DNA of 64,000 nucleotides from Neolentinus lepideus HHB14362 ss-1 (taxonomy: Eukaryota; Basidiomycota; Agaricomycetes; Gloeophyllales; Gloeophyllaceae), in assembly GCA_001632425.1 (NCBI GenBank), contig KV425581.1, positions 64,248 through 128,247 on the forward strand. The letters run 5' to 3'. The position numbers and the translations under genes are program-made. The notes below the pieces were generated by a model. That model searched no databases and was not told the origin of the DNA. It worked only from the letters and a program-made list of their open reading frames with translations. Positions 1 to 11,339 of this stretch are shown in pieces. The first letter of the stretch is position 1. Each line of letters starts with the position of its first letter.

Positions 1-69
1 TATCACATCACACGACCTCGCCACAGTACGCCTCATAACGCCACCGCTCCGGCTACTAGTTCGTTGCTT

Positions 70-975
70 ATGGATGAGCTCGAGAATAACCGCGTAACTG
101 TCTCCTCCGATCAGCCAAGGATCCAACGACAACGACGCATTTCTCAGATAACCAGTACCCTCTCTTCGAGTCCAATTGCCCGAGCACCGAGACAAAGGCT
201 ATCAAGCTTGCCGACTCTCCAGGAAATCCCTCTTCCTTCGCGAACTGTATCCAAGTCACCATCGCTTACCACGTCACGGGCACCCCGACCTTCTCTAACT
301 CCAGCACGGCCATCACGCCCCGCCCCGAACGCACCTCCCCCGCCAACACCCTCCTCCGTCCCAATCTACCTCCTCCTCACCCGCCTCCTCCCCCCCGAGC
401 TCGCCGTCCCCATCCTCAACCTCTCCGCCCACTTCCGCCGCCGCTCCTCCCACCGCCACCTCGAGACCATCGTCGGCGCGCGCGGGCTCAGCGTCGCCGA
501 GCGCGAGCGGCGCAAGAAGGTGTATCTAGACATTGCAGTTGGTGGAGCGCATAGCAAGCGGGTGCGGCGGATCGTGTGGGTCGTGCGCATGCCGAGCCCG
601 GTGAACGGCGTGCGCATGCGGGCGAGCGGGAACGGGGTGTGGGTCGGCGCGGGCGAGGCGCAGCGGAACCGGCTCATCCACCCATTCGAGGTGTCGCTGC
701 ATCGCGAAAATCCCGAGCCGCCAGCGTACGCCGAGATCCTCCGCGTCCCGCTGTCCGTGCCCCTCCCCGCCCATGCGAAGACGCGGTTCGTCGTCTCGTG
801 GGACGCCGCGCACGAGCTGGTGCGGGCGGTCAGGACGGGCGATCGGGTGAAGCTCGTGCTGCCGGCCGTGTACGGGCGCGAGCGGGGAGACATGAACTGG
901 GATATGCTGGGCGATGGCGGGTTCGTCAGAGGCGAGATATGGGAGGCAGAGTGCTACATCTACGAGGAGTGGTGA
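70..975 (+). CDS. Uncharacterised basidiomycete protein (301 aa)
   Basis: I do not recognise a named family. The frame is open from the first in-frame ATG at 70 to the stop at 975. The N-terminal third is Pro/Ser/Arg-rich and looks disordered. Around residues 110-125 is an LPPELAVPILNL stretch that resembles the short helix opening F-box-like mushroom proteins. From about residue 155 a compact domain begins with the run RVRRIVWVVRMPSP, then FEVSLHRE, LRVPLSVPL and an Asp/Trp-rich end (RGDMNWDMLGDGG, IWEAECYIYEEW). The C-terminal part is preserved in a second, damaged copy at 6264-6664, so this half is the conserved unit. GC-rich codon use fits a real gene. The upstream sequence is cut by the window edge, so an earlier exon cannot be excluded. 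Real gene likely, function unknown. Confidence 0.55.
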   Translation: MDELENNRVTVSSDQPRIQRQRRISQITSTLSSSPIARAPRQRLSSLPTLQEIPLPSRTVSKSPSLTTSRAPRPSLTPARPSRPAPNAPPPPTPSSVPIYLLLTRLLPPELAVPILNLSAHFRRRSSHRHLETIVGARGLSVAERERRKKVYLDIAVGGAHSKRVRRIVWVVRMPSPVNGVRMRASGNGVWVGAGEAQRNRLIHPFEVSLHRENPEPPAYAEILRVPLSVPLPAHAKTRFVVSWDAAHELVRAVRTGDRVKLVLPAVYGRERGDMNWDMLGDGGFVRGEIWEAECYIYEEW

Positions 976-2335
976 AGGAGGCGCGTATCTGTCCCTGGTC
1001 TGCCCGTCGTTTTTGTACTCACAGGGAGCTCTACTCGATTGAAGGATCACGAGAATTCCGCGACCTGACGGTCTTGTATAACCTTACGTATGTACTTCGT
1101 TCGAGCAGATACCGCTCTTCAACTGGCAGGATAAGACAGCACCGCCTACTTCCTATCAGTTTCAACCTGAATAGTAACTTCCAGATACGTACGATATCCG
1201 TGTTTCCGAGGGTATATGCGCCTGATTTCTGGGGACGGGTGATGGGGTGGCCCTCATCTGGTGAGGTTCTCGTATCAGCGTGTACCATACCTATACTTTG
1301 TGTCCCGACTACGCATACCTCCGAGGATCGCTCATCTATCCTATTCTCGTGCATTTTCATTGGACGACGAAACGTCTAAAGCCCTCATGATGATACCTAG
1401 ACCCATGTCCAATACAAGACGGTACTTTTCCGTCATCTACGACTGCCACGACGATCGCTCGCTTGCCAAGATTCACGTTCGACTGTAGGACTCATTTCCT
1501 TACTACGCTCGTGGAAGGCTGGAAGCATCCACTTTGCACGCATAAGCAGTCCCCCGCACAGTGCTCGACGGTAGGACTGTCTTCGCCCACGTCTTCCCTG
1601 CTTGGATCAGCCACCGCTACTCCACTCCACTTTGATCGGCAAGGTTCGACTCAAATATACAGTACTGTACCATTTCGATCAATTCGCTGCCGGCCATGAC
1701 GCGTGACAACCGGAATCGGTTCGCCAGCCCGCCGTCTCGCCGGACGACGCGTGACAAGCTCCCAACTTCGCCAGTGCCCCAGACATGTCGGATATTTCCG
1801 TATAGACTTTGTAGATTTTTAATAGAAGACTGGTACAAGGGCGGTTAAGCCGTAGGATTACAAGCCCATGAGGAGGGCGCTGTCCCTCGGGCTTTATATA
1901 CTACTTGTACAGAATGCTAGAATATACTACAATATTCATGAAATTCAAATGGGTTAACCTAATACCTAATTTATATTCCTGAGCAATTTCCAACAGACTT
2001 TTAATCCCAATTTAATCCATTTTAAACCTTCTTTCTGCTGGTAATCACTTATAATGGTGTTCGGAAATTTCCGACATTGGCATTTCATTTCGCCACCTAG
2101 CTACATGATGCGTGACAATACCTAAATTTCGCCACGCCAGAGGGACGCGTGACGCGTGACACGGCGAATTGATCGAAATGGTACAGTATACCTGCACCTG
2201 ATACGGATATGTATATTCGTGTCTTTAGAGTTCTTAGTTCTCCCTGACGCATGGCGATCGAGAGAGCGGGTGGCTTCGTTTACCCGGACTCGTGGGATGC
2301 ACTGTCTCCGTCGAAGATTCACAGTCGTGCACAGC
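530..2335 (+). repeat. Segmental duplication, copy 1 (partner at 6264-7570)
   Basis: The 3' half of the first gene and about 1.3 kb of its downstream DNA recur, diverged, at 6264-7570. Matching landmarks are the GAGGAGTGG end of the coding region, GGCAGGATAAGACAGCACCG, CATTGGACGA, and a GTCTTTAGAGTTC word. This copy is interrupted by a 522-bp transposon at 1665-2186 that the partner lacks. No gene is seen between 976 and 1664. A further short copy of the junction sequence (GACTCGCATATACC...GTCTTTAGAGT) lies at 2487-2550, so the area has been duplicated more than once. Confidence 0.75.
1665..2186. mobile_element. 522-bp non-autonomous DNA transposon (MITE), TA-flanked
   Basis: The ends are perfect 23-bp terminal inverted repeats starting CTGTACCATTTCGATCAATT, at 1665-1687 and 2164-2186. 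Both ends are flanked by the dinucleotide TA (1663-1664 and 2187-2188), as expected for Tc1/mariner-like insertion. Inside, a GCGTGAC motif recurs near both ends (about 1699, 1744, 2108, 2147 and 2154), possibly transposase-binding subterminal repeats. There is no coding frame of useful length. The paralogous locus near 7362-7390 has the same flanking DNA without the element, which is an empty site. The interior near 1985-2045 matches sequence at about 56740-56790 in reverse orientation. Confidence 0.8.
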
Positions 2336-2793
2336 GCCCAGTGCCTCGTCGCTTCATACACGGTCTGAGCGACGAGGCACTGTGTCCTTCTCTGCGCCCC
2401 CCAGCTATCCCCTCGTTCCACCTTCCCCACGCCCCACCTAGATAGAAGACCCGACCGCATCCAGTGCTGCGTTTCGCTCACCCACTCCGTTAAAGGTTCG
2501 ACTCGCATATACCGCATACCGTATTGAGCGCTGCTTCGTGTCTTTAGAGTCCGAGCATATCCTTGGTTCTCACAGCTCTTCAACAGCGCCCACAGTGCCT
2601 CATAGACGTTCCAAGCGATTGGGCGCTGTAGAAGAAGCCTTGTAGGGAGTCTCTGAAACCCAATTCTCTCTGCTTACAGCCTCAATGGCGCTGTCCAAGG
2701 TCGTGGACTCGGAGGTGCGTTCCTATATGCTGTGACATTTGCCTTATGTATAAAGCACATACAGTACTAATCCTATGTACCCTTTAGATATAT
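2187..2793. other. Intergenic; carries duplicated promoter of the following pseudogene
   Basis: No gene is seen. From about 2570 to 2793 the sequence matches, in reverse orientation, the upstream region of the intact gene at 31037-32234 (about 32240-32450). Shared words include CAACAGCGCCCACAGTGCCT, a TATGCTGTGAC block and TGTATAAAG with a TATA box at 2749-2755. The duplication therefore took promoter and coding region together. Confidence 0.65.
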
Positions 2794-3719
2794 ATGCCGC
2801 ATTTTACTGCACTGGTCCGCTAGGAGCACGCCGTCAATTTAGGTCAACAACGGCTCTTCCTACGCAAGGGCAGAGGTGGAGGCTGCGTCGGGTTACTGCT
2901 CTCGTAGTGTGAAGCTGATTTGCCTGAGTCACTTCGGTTTGGGAGAGTGCACTGGAGCTTCGGCTCTAAATCTTCGTCATCATCTTCCAAAGCCTCAGGA
3001 TCGGCATCTTCCTCCTCTCCCAAGCCACCCAGTTTCAGCTGAGCTCTAGTATAAGCACCTCAGTAAAATCTGCCACCGTGGTGGCGAACCCATTTACTTT
3101 GTCTTCTGCGTCACCTTTTCCTGGAAGACAAGCAGGTGGAGGGACCAGAGCGAGTCTCAAGTTACAGCGCCACAACGTATCCCACTTAAGACTGAGGGAT
3201 ACGGAACTTGGCAGTATGGAAGCGGCTGTCCTTACGTGTCGACTGGCAGCTACGTCGATAACCATCCGTTTTCTGGTCCGTCAGATTATTATGGTTCAGA
3301 TCTCAGACTCGGCGTGTTTCTCGCGCCTATCCTCGGTGCGGAACACTGAAATAGTAGTCACAGTATGCGGTACAGCCAGACCGGGTGGAAACATCACCTC
3401 ACTGGCAATGGACTCCAAAATCCTACGGAGATCTACCGTATCACTGCGGATCAGCTTTCCGTGCCCGGTCCTGGGACCGTTCAATCCCGAGGTTTATCCT
3501 TATCCTCAACCAGAGCAGATTATTCAGTGGCATCCACCTTCGATCTCGTGCAACAATACAGCCGCTCTGGCTTCGAATAAGTATGCCATCTCCCAACCAA
3601 GCAAGTCCTCCGACACCCCATTACCCTCGCGATCACACACGACGTTCCTGACTTGCATCAATACCACCATAGCGGTGTCTGTACCCTCCGGCGAATGGCT
3701 ATTTTTGGATGTCGTATAA
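2794..3719 (+). pseudogene. Dead copy of the Gly/Ser-rich membrane protein gene
   Basis: This is a full-length but inactivated paralog of the gene at 31037-32234 on the other strand. The ATG aligns with that gene's start, but codon 10 (TCG in the intact gene) is TAG at 2821-2823. The poly-Gly/Ser segment is mostly deleted. The first intron has lost its GT donor (GTAAGC has become GCGAGT), and the middle part with the FWPVPMG region is shortened. The last part is still readable as FNPEVYPYPQPEQIIQW and FLTCINTTIA, ending at about 3719 before the membrane span. Several independent lesions make this a clear pseudogene. The open frame at 3078-3719 is a by-product of read-through across lost introns. 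Confidence 0.85.
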
Positions 3720-4346
3720 TGTCGAGATTCATCTCGGCTTGGTCTCATGTTTTCCCGGACAGTCCAGCGAAGGCAGATGCCTGTGTCATTTCGGTTAGTT
3801 AAACTGTTTCGCTTTGGAGCTATCATTAAGCATGATCTGGCTCACTCGCACTGGTATAGACGGCCTTGGTGACCAGCATCCGGAGCCGCAACTGCGAAAG
3901 TCATGCCAAATATAAGCCAAGTAGCAAAAGAAACGTGAACCCCGAATTCATGCTGCATCGAAGTCTTTGTATGGCGATAACAAAAGCAATCACGCACTCA
4001 GAGCGGGTGCGGGCAGCGGAACAGTCGCGATGTGGATGATATGTTCATATTCAGAGGCCAGCAAAAGTTAGAAAGACACATAGACCGAACCCAACAAGTA
4101 AGGAATTGTACTGAGATATGTATAGGTAAAAGCCCAGAAAGAATGGGCAAAAACGGAGACAGGTGTATCTCACAGGATGAACAATGACTCAAAGAGAGGG
4201 CGAAGTAACAAGGAGGGCCACCGGCTCACTGAACATGAATTTCTAGTGCCACGGTCATAGACAAGAACGTCCAGATCTTCGTCATAATCGGAACCCTATA
4301 GTGCATCACTTCCTTCCTAATAGTCATCCGAACTCTCATAATTGTC
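3720..4346. other. Intergenic, 3' flank of F-box copy 1
   Basis: No gene is recognised. From about 4080 the sequence matches the 3' flank of the second F-box gene (8570-8886) and, in reverse, that of the third (about 30346-30450). Shared words are AAGGAATTGTACTG, GAGGGCGAAGTA and TTCGTCATAATCG. The F-box duplication unit therefore includes several hundred bases of downstream DNA. Confidence 0.6.
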
Positions 4347-6119
4347 TCAGCGGTGGGAACCGAGTTTGACTGAGCCATCCCATGTGCATTCCTGTACAAT
4401 GCCCTTCAGTCGAGTGTGCTCTTCTTCCGCAAAGTTAAACACTCGGACAATGTCGACGTGCGGGAACTTGCTGTGTTTATATCTCTTGGATTTCATGGCT
4501 CTCTCAAACCGCTTCATGAAATCCTTGCTTGATGGCTCTTTGTATATCTTATAGAATCGGACTGCTTCCAGTCGGATATATTCGAGGCGAGGGAAAAGGC
4601 AAAGGTGAGGATCCAATTCATCTTGTGTTTCGATCATATTAGCAGCCGCACGCCCAGCTTTCTTTGCTTTCTTCTTCTTCGGGCTGTTGGGGGAGAGAGC
4701 AGCAGGCAGCCCTTCCGCTGTCCGACACAAATGCAGCTGAGTGAGATCCACCATCCCCCGAAATGTTTGCTTCCATGACCGGGGAGATACACCATCCAAC
4801 TGAAGATAGTTCACACTCGATAGAGGCAGACTGCTAGTCACGACATCCACTATCACGTTATGTTGTCCGTTTAAGCTGCGGACCACCAGACAAAACTTTG
4901 GTTTGAGATATTGCCTGCACGAATTGCGCGGGAGAACTGTCGTCCAGCCCTTGAACAGAAGCTGGTCTGTATTTGTGGACTCTATTTCGAGAGTTCGGAG
5001 GGGTTCAGATTCCAGGCTCTCACGCATCGCGACAGCTATGAGTCCAAGTTCAAGGGCTGTAGCCGTTATTTGAGTTGGACATACGAGTGACAGATCGACC
5101 GTAGTGTGTACTGTCACGTGGACAGGAAAAGAGAGACGACCCAGGATTTCAGCACAGAGTGCAGCAAATATTCAGATAGTTTAGTTGAGGAAGGTTCACG
5201 TTGGGTTCCATAGTACTGTCATCAGACGAGGTGGGAGAGCCGGCGAGTATCAGTGTGCGAAGCAAAGGCGTGTTGCGAAGCAAGGATAGGAGGGAAGATA
5301 CGACCAATATCACAGAGCTTCCGGTCCACGAGAGAGATGTCAGCGACGGCAGGGCCGACATCCGGAAAGAGTCCAGAGAATAATTACAGACACAAAGATC
5401 TTCCAGATTAAACAATAACAAGGTTGAAATAAAAGGTAGAGGCTGCGTAAAACCGACTGTGTCTTGACGCGATCGGTACAACTTCAGGGCTCGCAGGCAA
5501 GTCGCATTCCTCGGTCCACTCGTGTGAAACTCTTGCAGGAATGATCTTGTTACGAGGAGTTCAATGACGTGAACGCGAGAAAGCTCTGCCAATAGGAGCT
5601 TGAACGATGCGCTTGAGTGCTTGAATCTCGAGACATTGCCGCTTATCGTCAAGGGCGCTTTTTTGGAACGAAGGAGCATCTCCGTGACACACCTCGGCCC
5701 AGTAGATAGATCGATATCTGCCCATAGCCTAGGGTCTTCGAGTGCCACTTGGCGCCAGCGGTGGCAGACTTGCGCGATATAAAAACGACGGTGATACTCA
5801 TAGCGCTGAAATGAATAGAAGGTGCTATTTTCGTGGGTTTTCATATAGGCCAGGAATATCTCAGCCAGCAGCTCGGGCGGAAGTCGAGCGGTCGGAAGGA
5901 GGGCATTCAGGCGGCGCTTGAGTTCTGTAATTTGCGTGTAGTGCGAGGAGATTTCCGTGTAGTGCGTGGAGATCTCCTTCTTGATCTCCTTTTGAGCTTC
6001 TATTACGACGGCGTCTTCGTCGAAGGGCGAAACATCGGTTCTAAAGAAGAGAATAATTGAGATAATAGCCTTGATTGAAGTACGCTAACTTACTCAGTCA
6101 GAAGAGCTCCCTTATCCAT
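4347..6119 (-). pseudogene. F-box/LRR-like protein, copy 1, frameshifted
   Basis: Exon 1 is 6119-6094 (26 nt, encoding MDKGALLTE with the split codon), the intron is 6093-6041 (53 bp), and exon 2 starts at 6040. The protein opens with a charged helix containing two HYTxI repeats, then the F-box core LPPELLAEIFLAYM, an IAQVCHRWRQVALEDPRLW segment typical of fungal F-box-like proteins, and degenerate leucine-rich repeats. Compared with the intact paralog at 8887-10655, about 8 nt are missing near 5160. This shifts the frame and gives a stop at 5149. The other half continues in a second frame (5117-4347) to a conserved CTWDGSV end. If translated, the product would keep the F-box but lose the C-terminal recognition half. 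An assembly error could mimic the indel, but no other damage is needed to explain it. Confidence 0.8.
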
Positions 6120-6263
6120 GTCGTAGTACGGAAGAGAAAGCTGACGCGAACTGTCACGGCTGTGTGACGGTCGGTGTCGGAGTCTAAAGAGGCAGGCTGA
6201 CTCAGCTCCGCCCCAGCCGACCCACGGCAGGCGCGATATTCTGCTTTCACACAAAGCGGCAAA

Positions 6264-6664
6264 TAAACGTGACAATCGGGGGAGGGCAGAGTAAGAGGGT
6301 GAGGAGGATCGTGTGGGTAGTGAGGATGCCGAGTCCGATGAATGGTGTCCGCATGAGGGAATGGGGTGTGGGTCGGTTATCCATCCATTCGAGGTGTCGC
6401 TGCATCGAATTCCACCGCACTGCGAAAATTCCCATCCATCAACGTACGCCGAGATCCTCCGTGTCCCACTGTCCGTCCCCGTACCCGCCCATGCGAAAAC
6501 GCAGTCCGTCGTACGAGTTGGTGCAGGAGATCAGGCTGAAGCTCGTGATGCCGGCCGTATGCGGACGCGAGCGGGGAGACATGAACTGTGATATGCTCGG
6601 AGATGGTGGGTTCGTCAGAGGCAAGATATGGGAGGCAGAGTGCCACATCTACGAGGAGTGGTAA
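6264..6664 (+). pseudogene. Truncated copy of the window's first gene
   Basis: This is the C-terminal part of the protein at 70-975, without its N-terminal half. It starts at the RVRRIVWVVRMPSP motif and ends with the same IWEAECxIYEEW tail. Internal deletions remove several segments (the GNGVWVGAGEAQR part and the FVVSWDAAHE part). One frame shift separates the frame holding HPFEVSLHR from the frame holding the tail. The junction with the F-box promoter region at about 6260 marks the breakpoint of the duplication. Product unlikely. Confidence 0.75.
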
Positions 6665-7570
6665 AGGAGGCGCGTATCTGTCCTTGGTCTGTCCGTCCTT
6701 TTCGTACTCACAGAGGACTCTACTCGATTGAAGGATCACGAGAATGTATTCCACGACCTGACTCAGGTCTTGTATAAATTTACGTCTGTCTTCGCTCGTG
6801 CAGACACCGCTCTCCAACTGGCAGGATAAGACAGCACCGCCTACTTCCTGTCAGTTGCCACCTGAATCGACGTCCTTATCCAGTAGCGTTCAGTTCATGT
6901 TTTCGAGGGTATACGCGCGTGATTTTGGGTGTGCGAGTCTGGAGGGGCGATCGACTGGCCCTCGAAGCGGACCATCACTGGTGAGGACGTGAGTGTTCTC
7001 GTATCAGCGTGTACCATACCTATGCTTTGTGTCCTGACTGTGCATACCTACGAGGATCGCTCATCTAACCGATTCTCGTGCATTATTTGAGCTCATCAAA
7101 ACTGGTCACATTGGACGAAGAAACGGTCCAAGCCCTCACTCATGTCCAATACTCGCCGTTATCTAAGATGGCACTTAAATCGACTTTTCACTGTCACGAC
7201 GTGTGCCAGCCTGGTGATCCCATCGCTCGCTTGTCAAGTATCAATTTGCTCCATTTTCACTATGCTCCGAAGCATGCAATCTGCCTTTGCTCGACGGTAA
7301 GGCTACTTCGCCCACCCACATCCTGCTGTATGTCTTCTCTATGAGGTCTCGGCGCTACTCACTTCGACTCAAATATACCGTATTGAGAACTGCGGCTGAT
7401 ATATATATTCACGTCTTTAGAGTTCGAGCATTGTCTCGTTGGATGTACATGTGCCAAAAGTGGGTTCGATCCTCACCACCAAAACCAAAGATCCGTCGAA
7501 GGTGCAATGGTTTCATTTACCCGGACTCGTAGGTAGCTGTGTCTCCGTCGCAGATTCAGCTACCTCCACA
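6264..7570 (+). repeat. Segmental duplication, copy 2 (partner at 530-2335)
   Basis: This copy holds the truncated gene and its downstream DNA, without the transposon found in copy 1. The uninterrupted sequence at 7362-7390 (TTCGACTCAAATATACCGTA then TTGAG) serves as the empty site. Between about 7433 and 7500 it has its own insertion relative to copy 1. Confidence 0.7.
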
Positions 7571-8189
7571 CAACTTGGCGACTCTCACGGAATCTGTCCC
7601 TCTAGTTCGATACACGCGCTCCATCCATTTCCGTCGAGCCTACGTATCTGATGTATCTTGACGCAATGATATTTGATGTTTTGGCGGTATCGATCTCTTT
7701 ATTTTTACTCGTGCTTCGGATGTAGTTGCTCAATCTGTTGCCCCTCCGTACACATTTCTAGCGGATACACTACCTGACGCTCCTTCCTCCGTTGCAATTT
7801 CTATCGTCTGACTTCGATTTGTCCATTTCACATTTTCAGGTCCCGATATTGGTAAATATCCGTCGTACCGTTCAACATGCTGACCGGTTTCTTCCTAGAT
7901 TCCGTGTGTCTCGCTATCATCGCATTCTGTGCGATCCCGATATTGTATTCAACTGCTCCCTCGACAGCGGTGTTCCTGTTCCGCAATCCAGGCGCAAGAT
8001 CCCATAGCTTCATGAAACTGGTGAGGTTTTGGATGTACGTAAGGCGCTTCTTACCTCAGCAATCTAGGGTGTGACGTATGATGTGAAGTTGAGCACTGGT
8101 CCTGCCTTTCCTCAAGCATCAATACGAGTTTTCTACGATGCATGCACTGGAGAACACAACGCTGGGTGATGACTTTCAAGCTTGTCTCA
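7571..8189. other. Intergenic, no gene seen
   Basis: Only short frames without recognisable protein character are present. I see no repeats or RNA genes here. Confidence 0.5.
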
Positions 8190-8600
8190 AAGTTACTTTA
8201 ACACAGGCTAGAGCACGGTACGTTGAGATGCGTAACGACGAACACCCTATTGTTGTCCTGTAGAAGTCTCATGAGGGTGGACTCTGACCGGTTGACAGGG
8301 GATCACTAGTCCTTTCTGATGGTTGCGCCAGTTCATGAAGGATGCGATTATTCGATGTCCATAGTGTTGGACACGATCAAAGCGTATGGATGCTGGCACC
8401 CTGCAACGAGTAAGAGCACAGACTTTCAATTTCTCCGCAAAATCCCAGGTGTCGTTGTTGAACCCATGGAACTTCACCTTGAACTGACGGAGACGTCGAG
8501 GAAACATACGAAGAAATAGAGGCAACCGAAGAGGTCTGCACGTTGGGCACCATCCTTTTCGCCTGCATCGAAACTCAGCAAGGAATTGTACTGCATTGAC
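8190..8600 (-). pseudogene. Fragment D of the MYND/DUF4470 family
   Basis: This is a remnant of the large seventh exon of the intact gene at 25080-27629, read on the minus strand. Recognisable pieces are RRLRQFKVKFHGFNND, PASIRFDR and ASFMNWRNHQKG, with deletions between them that break the frame. It is closest to copy A (16465-15994): both share the same abrupt 3' end (a CACGGTACGTTGAGATGC-like flank at about 8214 and 16004) instead of the splice site and last exons. D and A probably descend from one already truncated copy. Confidence 0.75.
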
Positions 8601-8886
8601 ACAGGGAATATGCAGGAAGAGTGGCTCGTCAAATGCCCCAGAAAAACCGGAGACGGGTCCATATCAGAGGGCGAAGTAGTGGGGAGGGTCCACTAGGCTC
8701 CGCTTGACATCAAGTTCTAGTACCACTGATCATAAACAAGAACTTCGAGATCCTCGTCATAATCGAAAGGCTTATATTGAGTCACTCACTTCGTAATAGT
8801 CATAGCCATGGCCATAATCCTAGACACAGACATAGGTGCATGTATAGGGGTAGGTATAGCTAGCTATATTCATACTGATCTTCATC

Positions 8887-10655
8887 CTAATCTTCATGGC
8901 CAGGATCGATCTCTACTGAGCCGTCCCACGTGCATTCCTGTACCACGTCCTTCAGTCGAATGTGCTCATCTTCCGCAAAGTTAATTGCTTGAAGGATGTC
9001 GACATGCTGGAACTTGCGGCGTCTATATTTCCGAGACTTCAGGGCTCGCTCAAACTGCTCTATGAAAGCCTCGTCTTCGGGCGCCTCATATACCTTGGAG
9101 AACTGGACCGCCTCCAGTCGGATGTATTCGAGGCGGGGGAAAAGGCGGAACTGAGGGTCGAAATCATCGTCTGATTCGAATGGATCGGTATCCGCACATT
9201 TAGCTTTCTTCGCCTTCTTCCTCTTCTGGCTGTGGAAGTGCAGAGCAGCAGGCAGCCCATCCGCCGCCGTTCCACACACATGCAGCTGAGTGAGATCGCC
9301 CATCTCCCGGAACGTCCGCTTCCACGCCCGGAACTTAGACACACCGTCTAACTGGAGATAATCCACGCTCGATAGAGGCAGCTTTCTTGCCACCACCTCC
9401 ATCATCATCTCCAATGCATATGTGGTGGAGACCACCAGACGAAACTTTGGTTCGAGTTCTTGCCTGCAACCATCACGCGGGAGAACTGTCGTCCAGCCCT
9501 TCAACTCAACTCTACTCCCCGCTGAAGTCGAGACCTCTACGACAAAAGTTCGGATGGGTTCAGATTCCAGCATCTCACGCATCGCGGCAGCTATGCGCTC
9601 AAGGGTTGTAATCAGCCTTCGAGTTGGAAGCTGAGTCGATGCATCGACAAAAATGGCCGTTGTCGCACGGGCGGGGAAAGAGAGATGAGCCAGGATTGCA
9701 GCACAGGGAGCAGAAGGGCAGTTAATACTCAGATAGTTTAGTTGAGGAAGATTCACGATGGGTTCCTTAGTATTGTCTTCAGACCGGAGAGGAGAGCCGG
9801 AGAGTATCAGCGTGCGAAGCAAGGGCATGTTCCGGAGAAGGGCAAGAAGGAAAGATACGGTCCATTCCACATCGCTCTCCGTCCACGAGAAAGATGTCAG
9901 GGTCGGCAATGCCGACATCCGGAAAGAGTCCAGAGGATAATTTGCGACGGAAAGATCTTCCAGATTGGATAGTGGTAGGGAAGAAATGAAGGGTAGAGGC
10001 TGCATAAAATCGTCTGGGTCTTGATACGATCGGGACAACTTCAGGGCTCGTAGGCAAGGCACATTCCTCGGTCCAGTCGTGTGGAACTCCTGCAGGAATG
10101 ACCTTGTTGCAATGAGGTCCATGCAGCGAACACGAGAAAGCTCAGCCAATATGAGCTCGAATGATTCGCTGGAGTCCCTGTAGCTCGAAGCATTGCCGCT
10201 TATTGTCAAGTGCGCTTTTTTGGAACGAAGGAGCATCTCCTTGACACACCGCGGTCCAGCAGATAGATCGATATTTGCCCATAGCCTAGGGTCTTCGAGT
10301 GCCACTTGGCGCCAGTGCTGGCAGACTTGCGCAATATAAAAACGGCGGTGATACTTGTAGCGCGAAAATGGATAGAAGGTGCTATTTTCGTTCGTGCTCA
10401 TGTAGGCCAGGAATATCTCAGCCAGCAGTTCGGGCGGAAGTCGAGCAATCGGAAGAAGTGTATTCAGGTTCCGCTTGAGTCCTATGATTTCCGTGTAGTG
10501 CTTGGATATTTTCTTCTCGATGTCATTTCGAGCTTCTATTACGACGGCGTCTTTGTAGAAGGGCGAAACCTCGGTTCTAGAGGAAAGAACAATTGAGATG
10601 ATAGCCTTGATTCAACTGCGCTAACTTACTCAGTCAGAAGAGCTCCCTTATCCAT
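8887..10655 (-). CDS. F-box/LRR-like protein, copy 2 (intact, 571 aa)
   Basis: Exon 1 is 10655-10630 (26 nt, phase 2), the intron is 10629-10577 (53 bp), and exon 2 is 10576-8887. The start is set by the MDKGALLTE leader, which is conserved in all three paralogs together with the tiny first exon and its intron. Residues about 10-50 form a charged helix. An F-box-like core LPPELLAEIFLAYM follows, then IAQVCQHWRQVALEDPRLW and about 400 residues of irregular leucine-rich repeats, ending in a Lys-rich segment and CTWDGSV. F-box proteins of this type are expected to dock on Skp1 of an SCF ubiquitin ligase through the N-terminus and to bind a target with the LRR part; the target here is unknown. 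This is the only one of three copies without a disabling change. Promoter and 3' flank are shared with the other copies. Confidence 0.85.
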
Positions 10656-11339
10656 GTTGTACTTGTACGAAAGAGAAAGCTGACGCGAACTGTCACGGCT
10701 GTGACGGTCGATGTCGGAGTCTAAAGAGGCAGGCAGACTCAGCTCCGCCCCGGCCGGCAAGCGCACTATTCTGATTTCTCAAAAAGCGGCAAATAGCAGA
10801 TTTAGGGCTGAATCATCGCATTGCACCAGAATTCTAAACCACTACTCAAAGCAAGCATCTCCGTGTCACATGGAGAAGGTTGACTTTTAGTAGTGGCTTA
10901 GAATTGTCCGAAGGTCCGTTGGATTGTGGTGGCAAGCACGGGAGTGTGCCGAGCCGGGCCAACAGGGTTTAGTTGCATATAATTCACTGCAGTTTCCAGG
11001 ATGCACACTAGTCGCTTGCTCTTCCGACAATCGACGCTTGAGGACAAGGGCGTGAAATCCTATAGGTCCTTTGTTTATTCTAACATTTCACAACCAAGGA
11101 AGCAGGATAAACTACATGCCATGTTATGTATCTTTGAAGTCCTGAGTCTTGTATCATCTTGAAGGTTGCGCTTACCTTAGTGCCACGCATTTCCGGAATT
11201 TTCGAAACACTCGCTGCAACATTCGAGAGCGAATCATATCTACAATTTTCTGTGGGGGATCTCGAGTTCCACCTAGTGTTAACATTTCCGAGGCGCCGCA
11301 TCAGTGGTCCTCACTCACGTTTGGCGTGTTAGAGGGTCA
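10656..11339. other. Upstream region of F-box copy 2, with a hairpin
   Basis: The first 140 bp match the upstream regions of F-box copies 1 and 3 (GAGAAAGCTGACGCGAACTG, GGAGTCTAAAGAGGCAGGC), so the promoter was duplicated. At 10830-10846 and 10889-10905 lies an inverted pair, AATTCTAAACCACTACT and its near-perfect complement, around a 42-bp loop. No gene is seen. Confidence 0.55.

Noticed and set aside
3078..3719. 213-aa protein-coding gene
   Set aside because: It reads through lost introns of a pseudogene; comparison with 31037-32234 shows nonsense codon, donor loss and deletions.
7440..7490. tRNA-like T-arm (GTGGGTTCGATCCTCACCAC)
   Set aside because: The T-stem and a B-box-like word fit, but no A box, anticodon arm or matching acceptor strand lies upstream. 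At most a relic of a tRNA-derived repeat.
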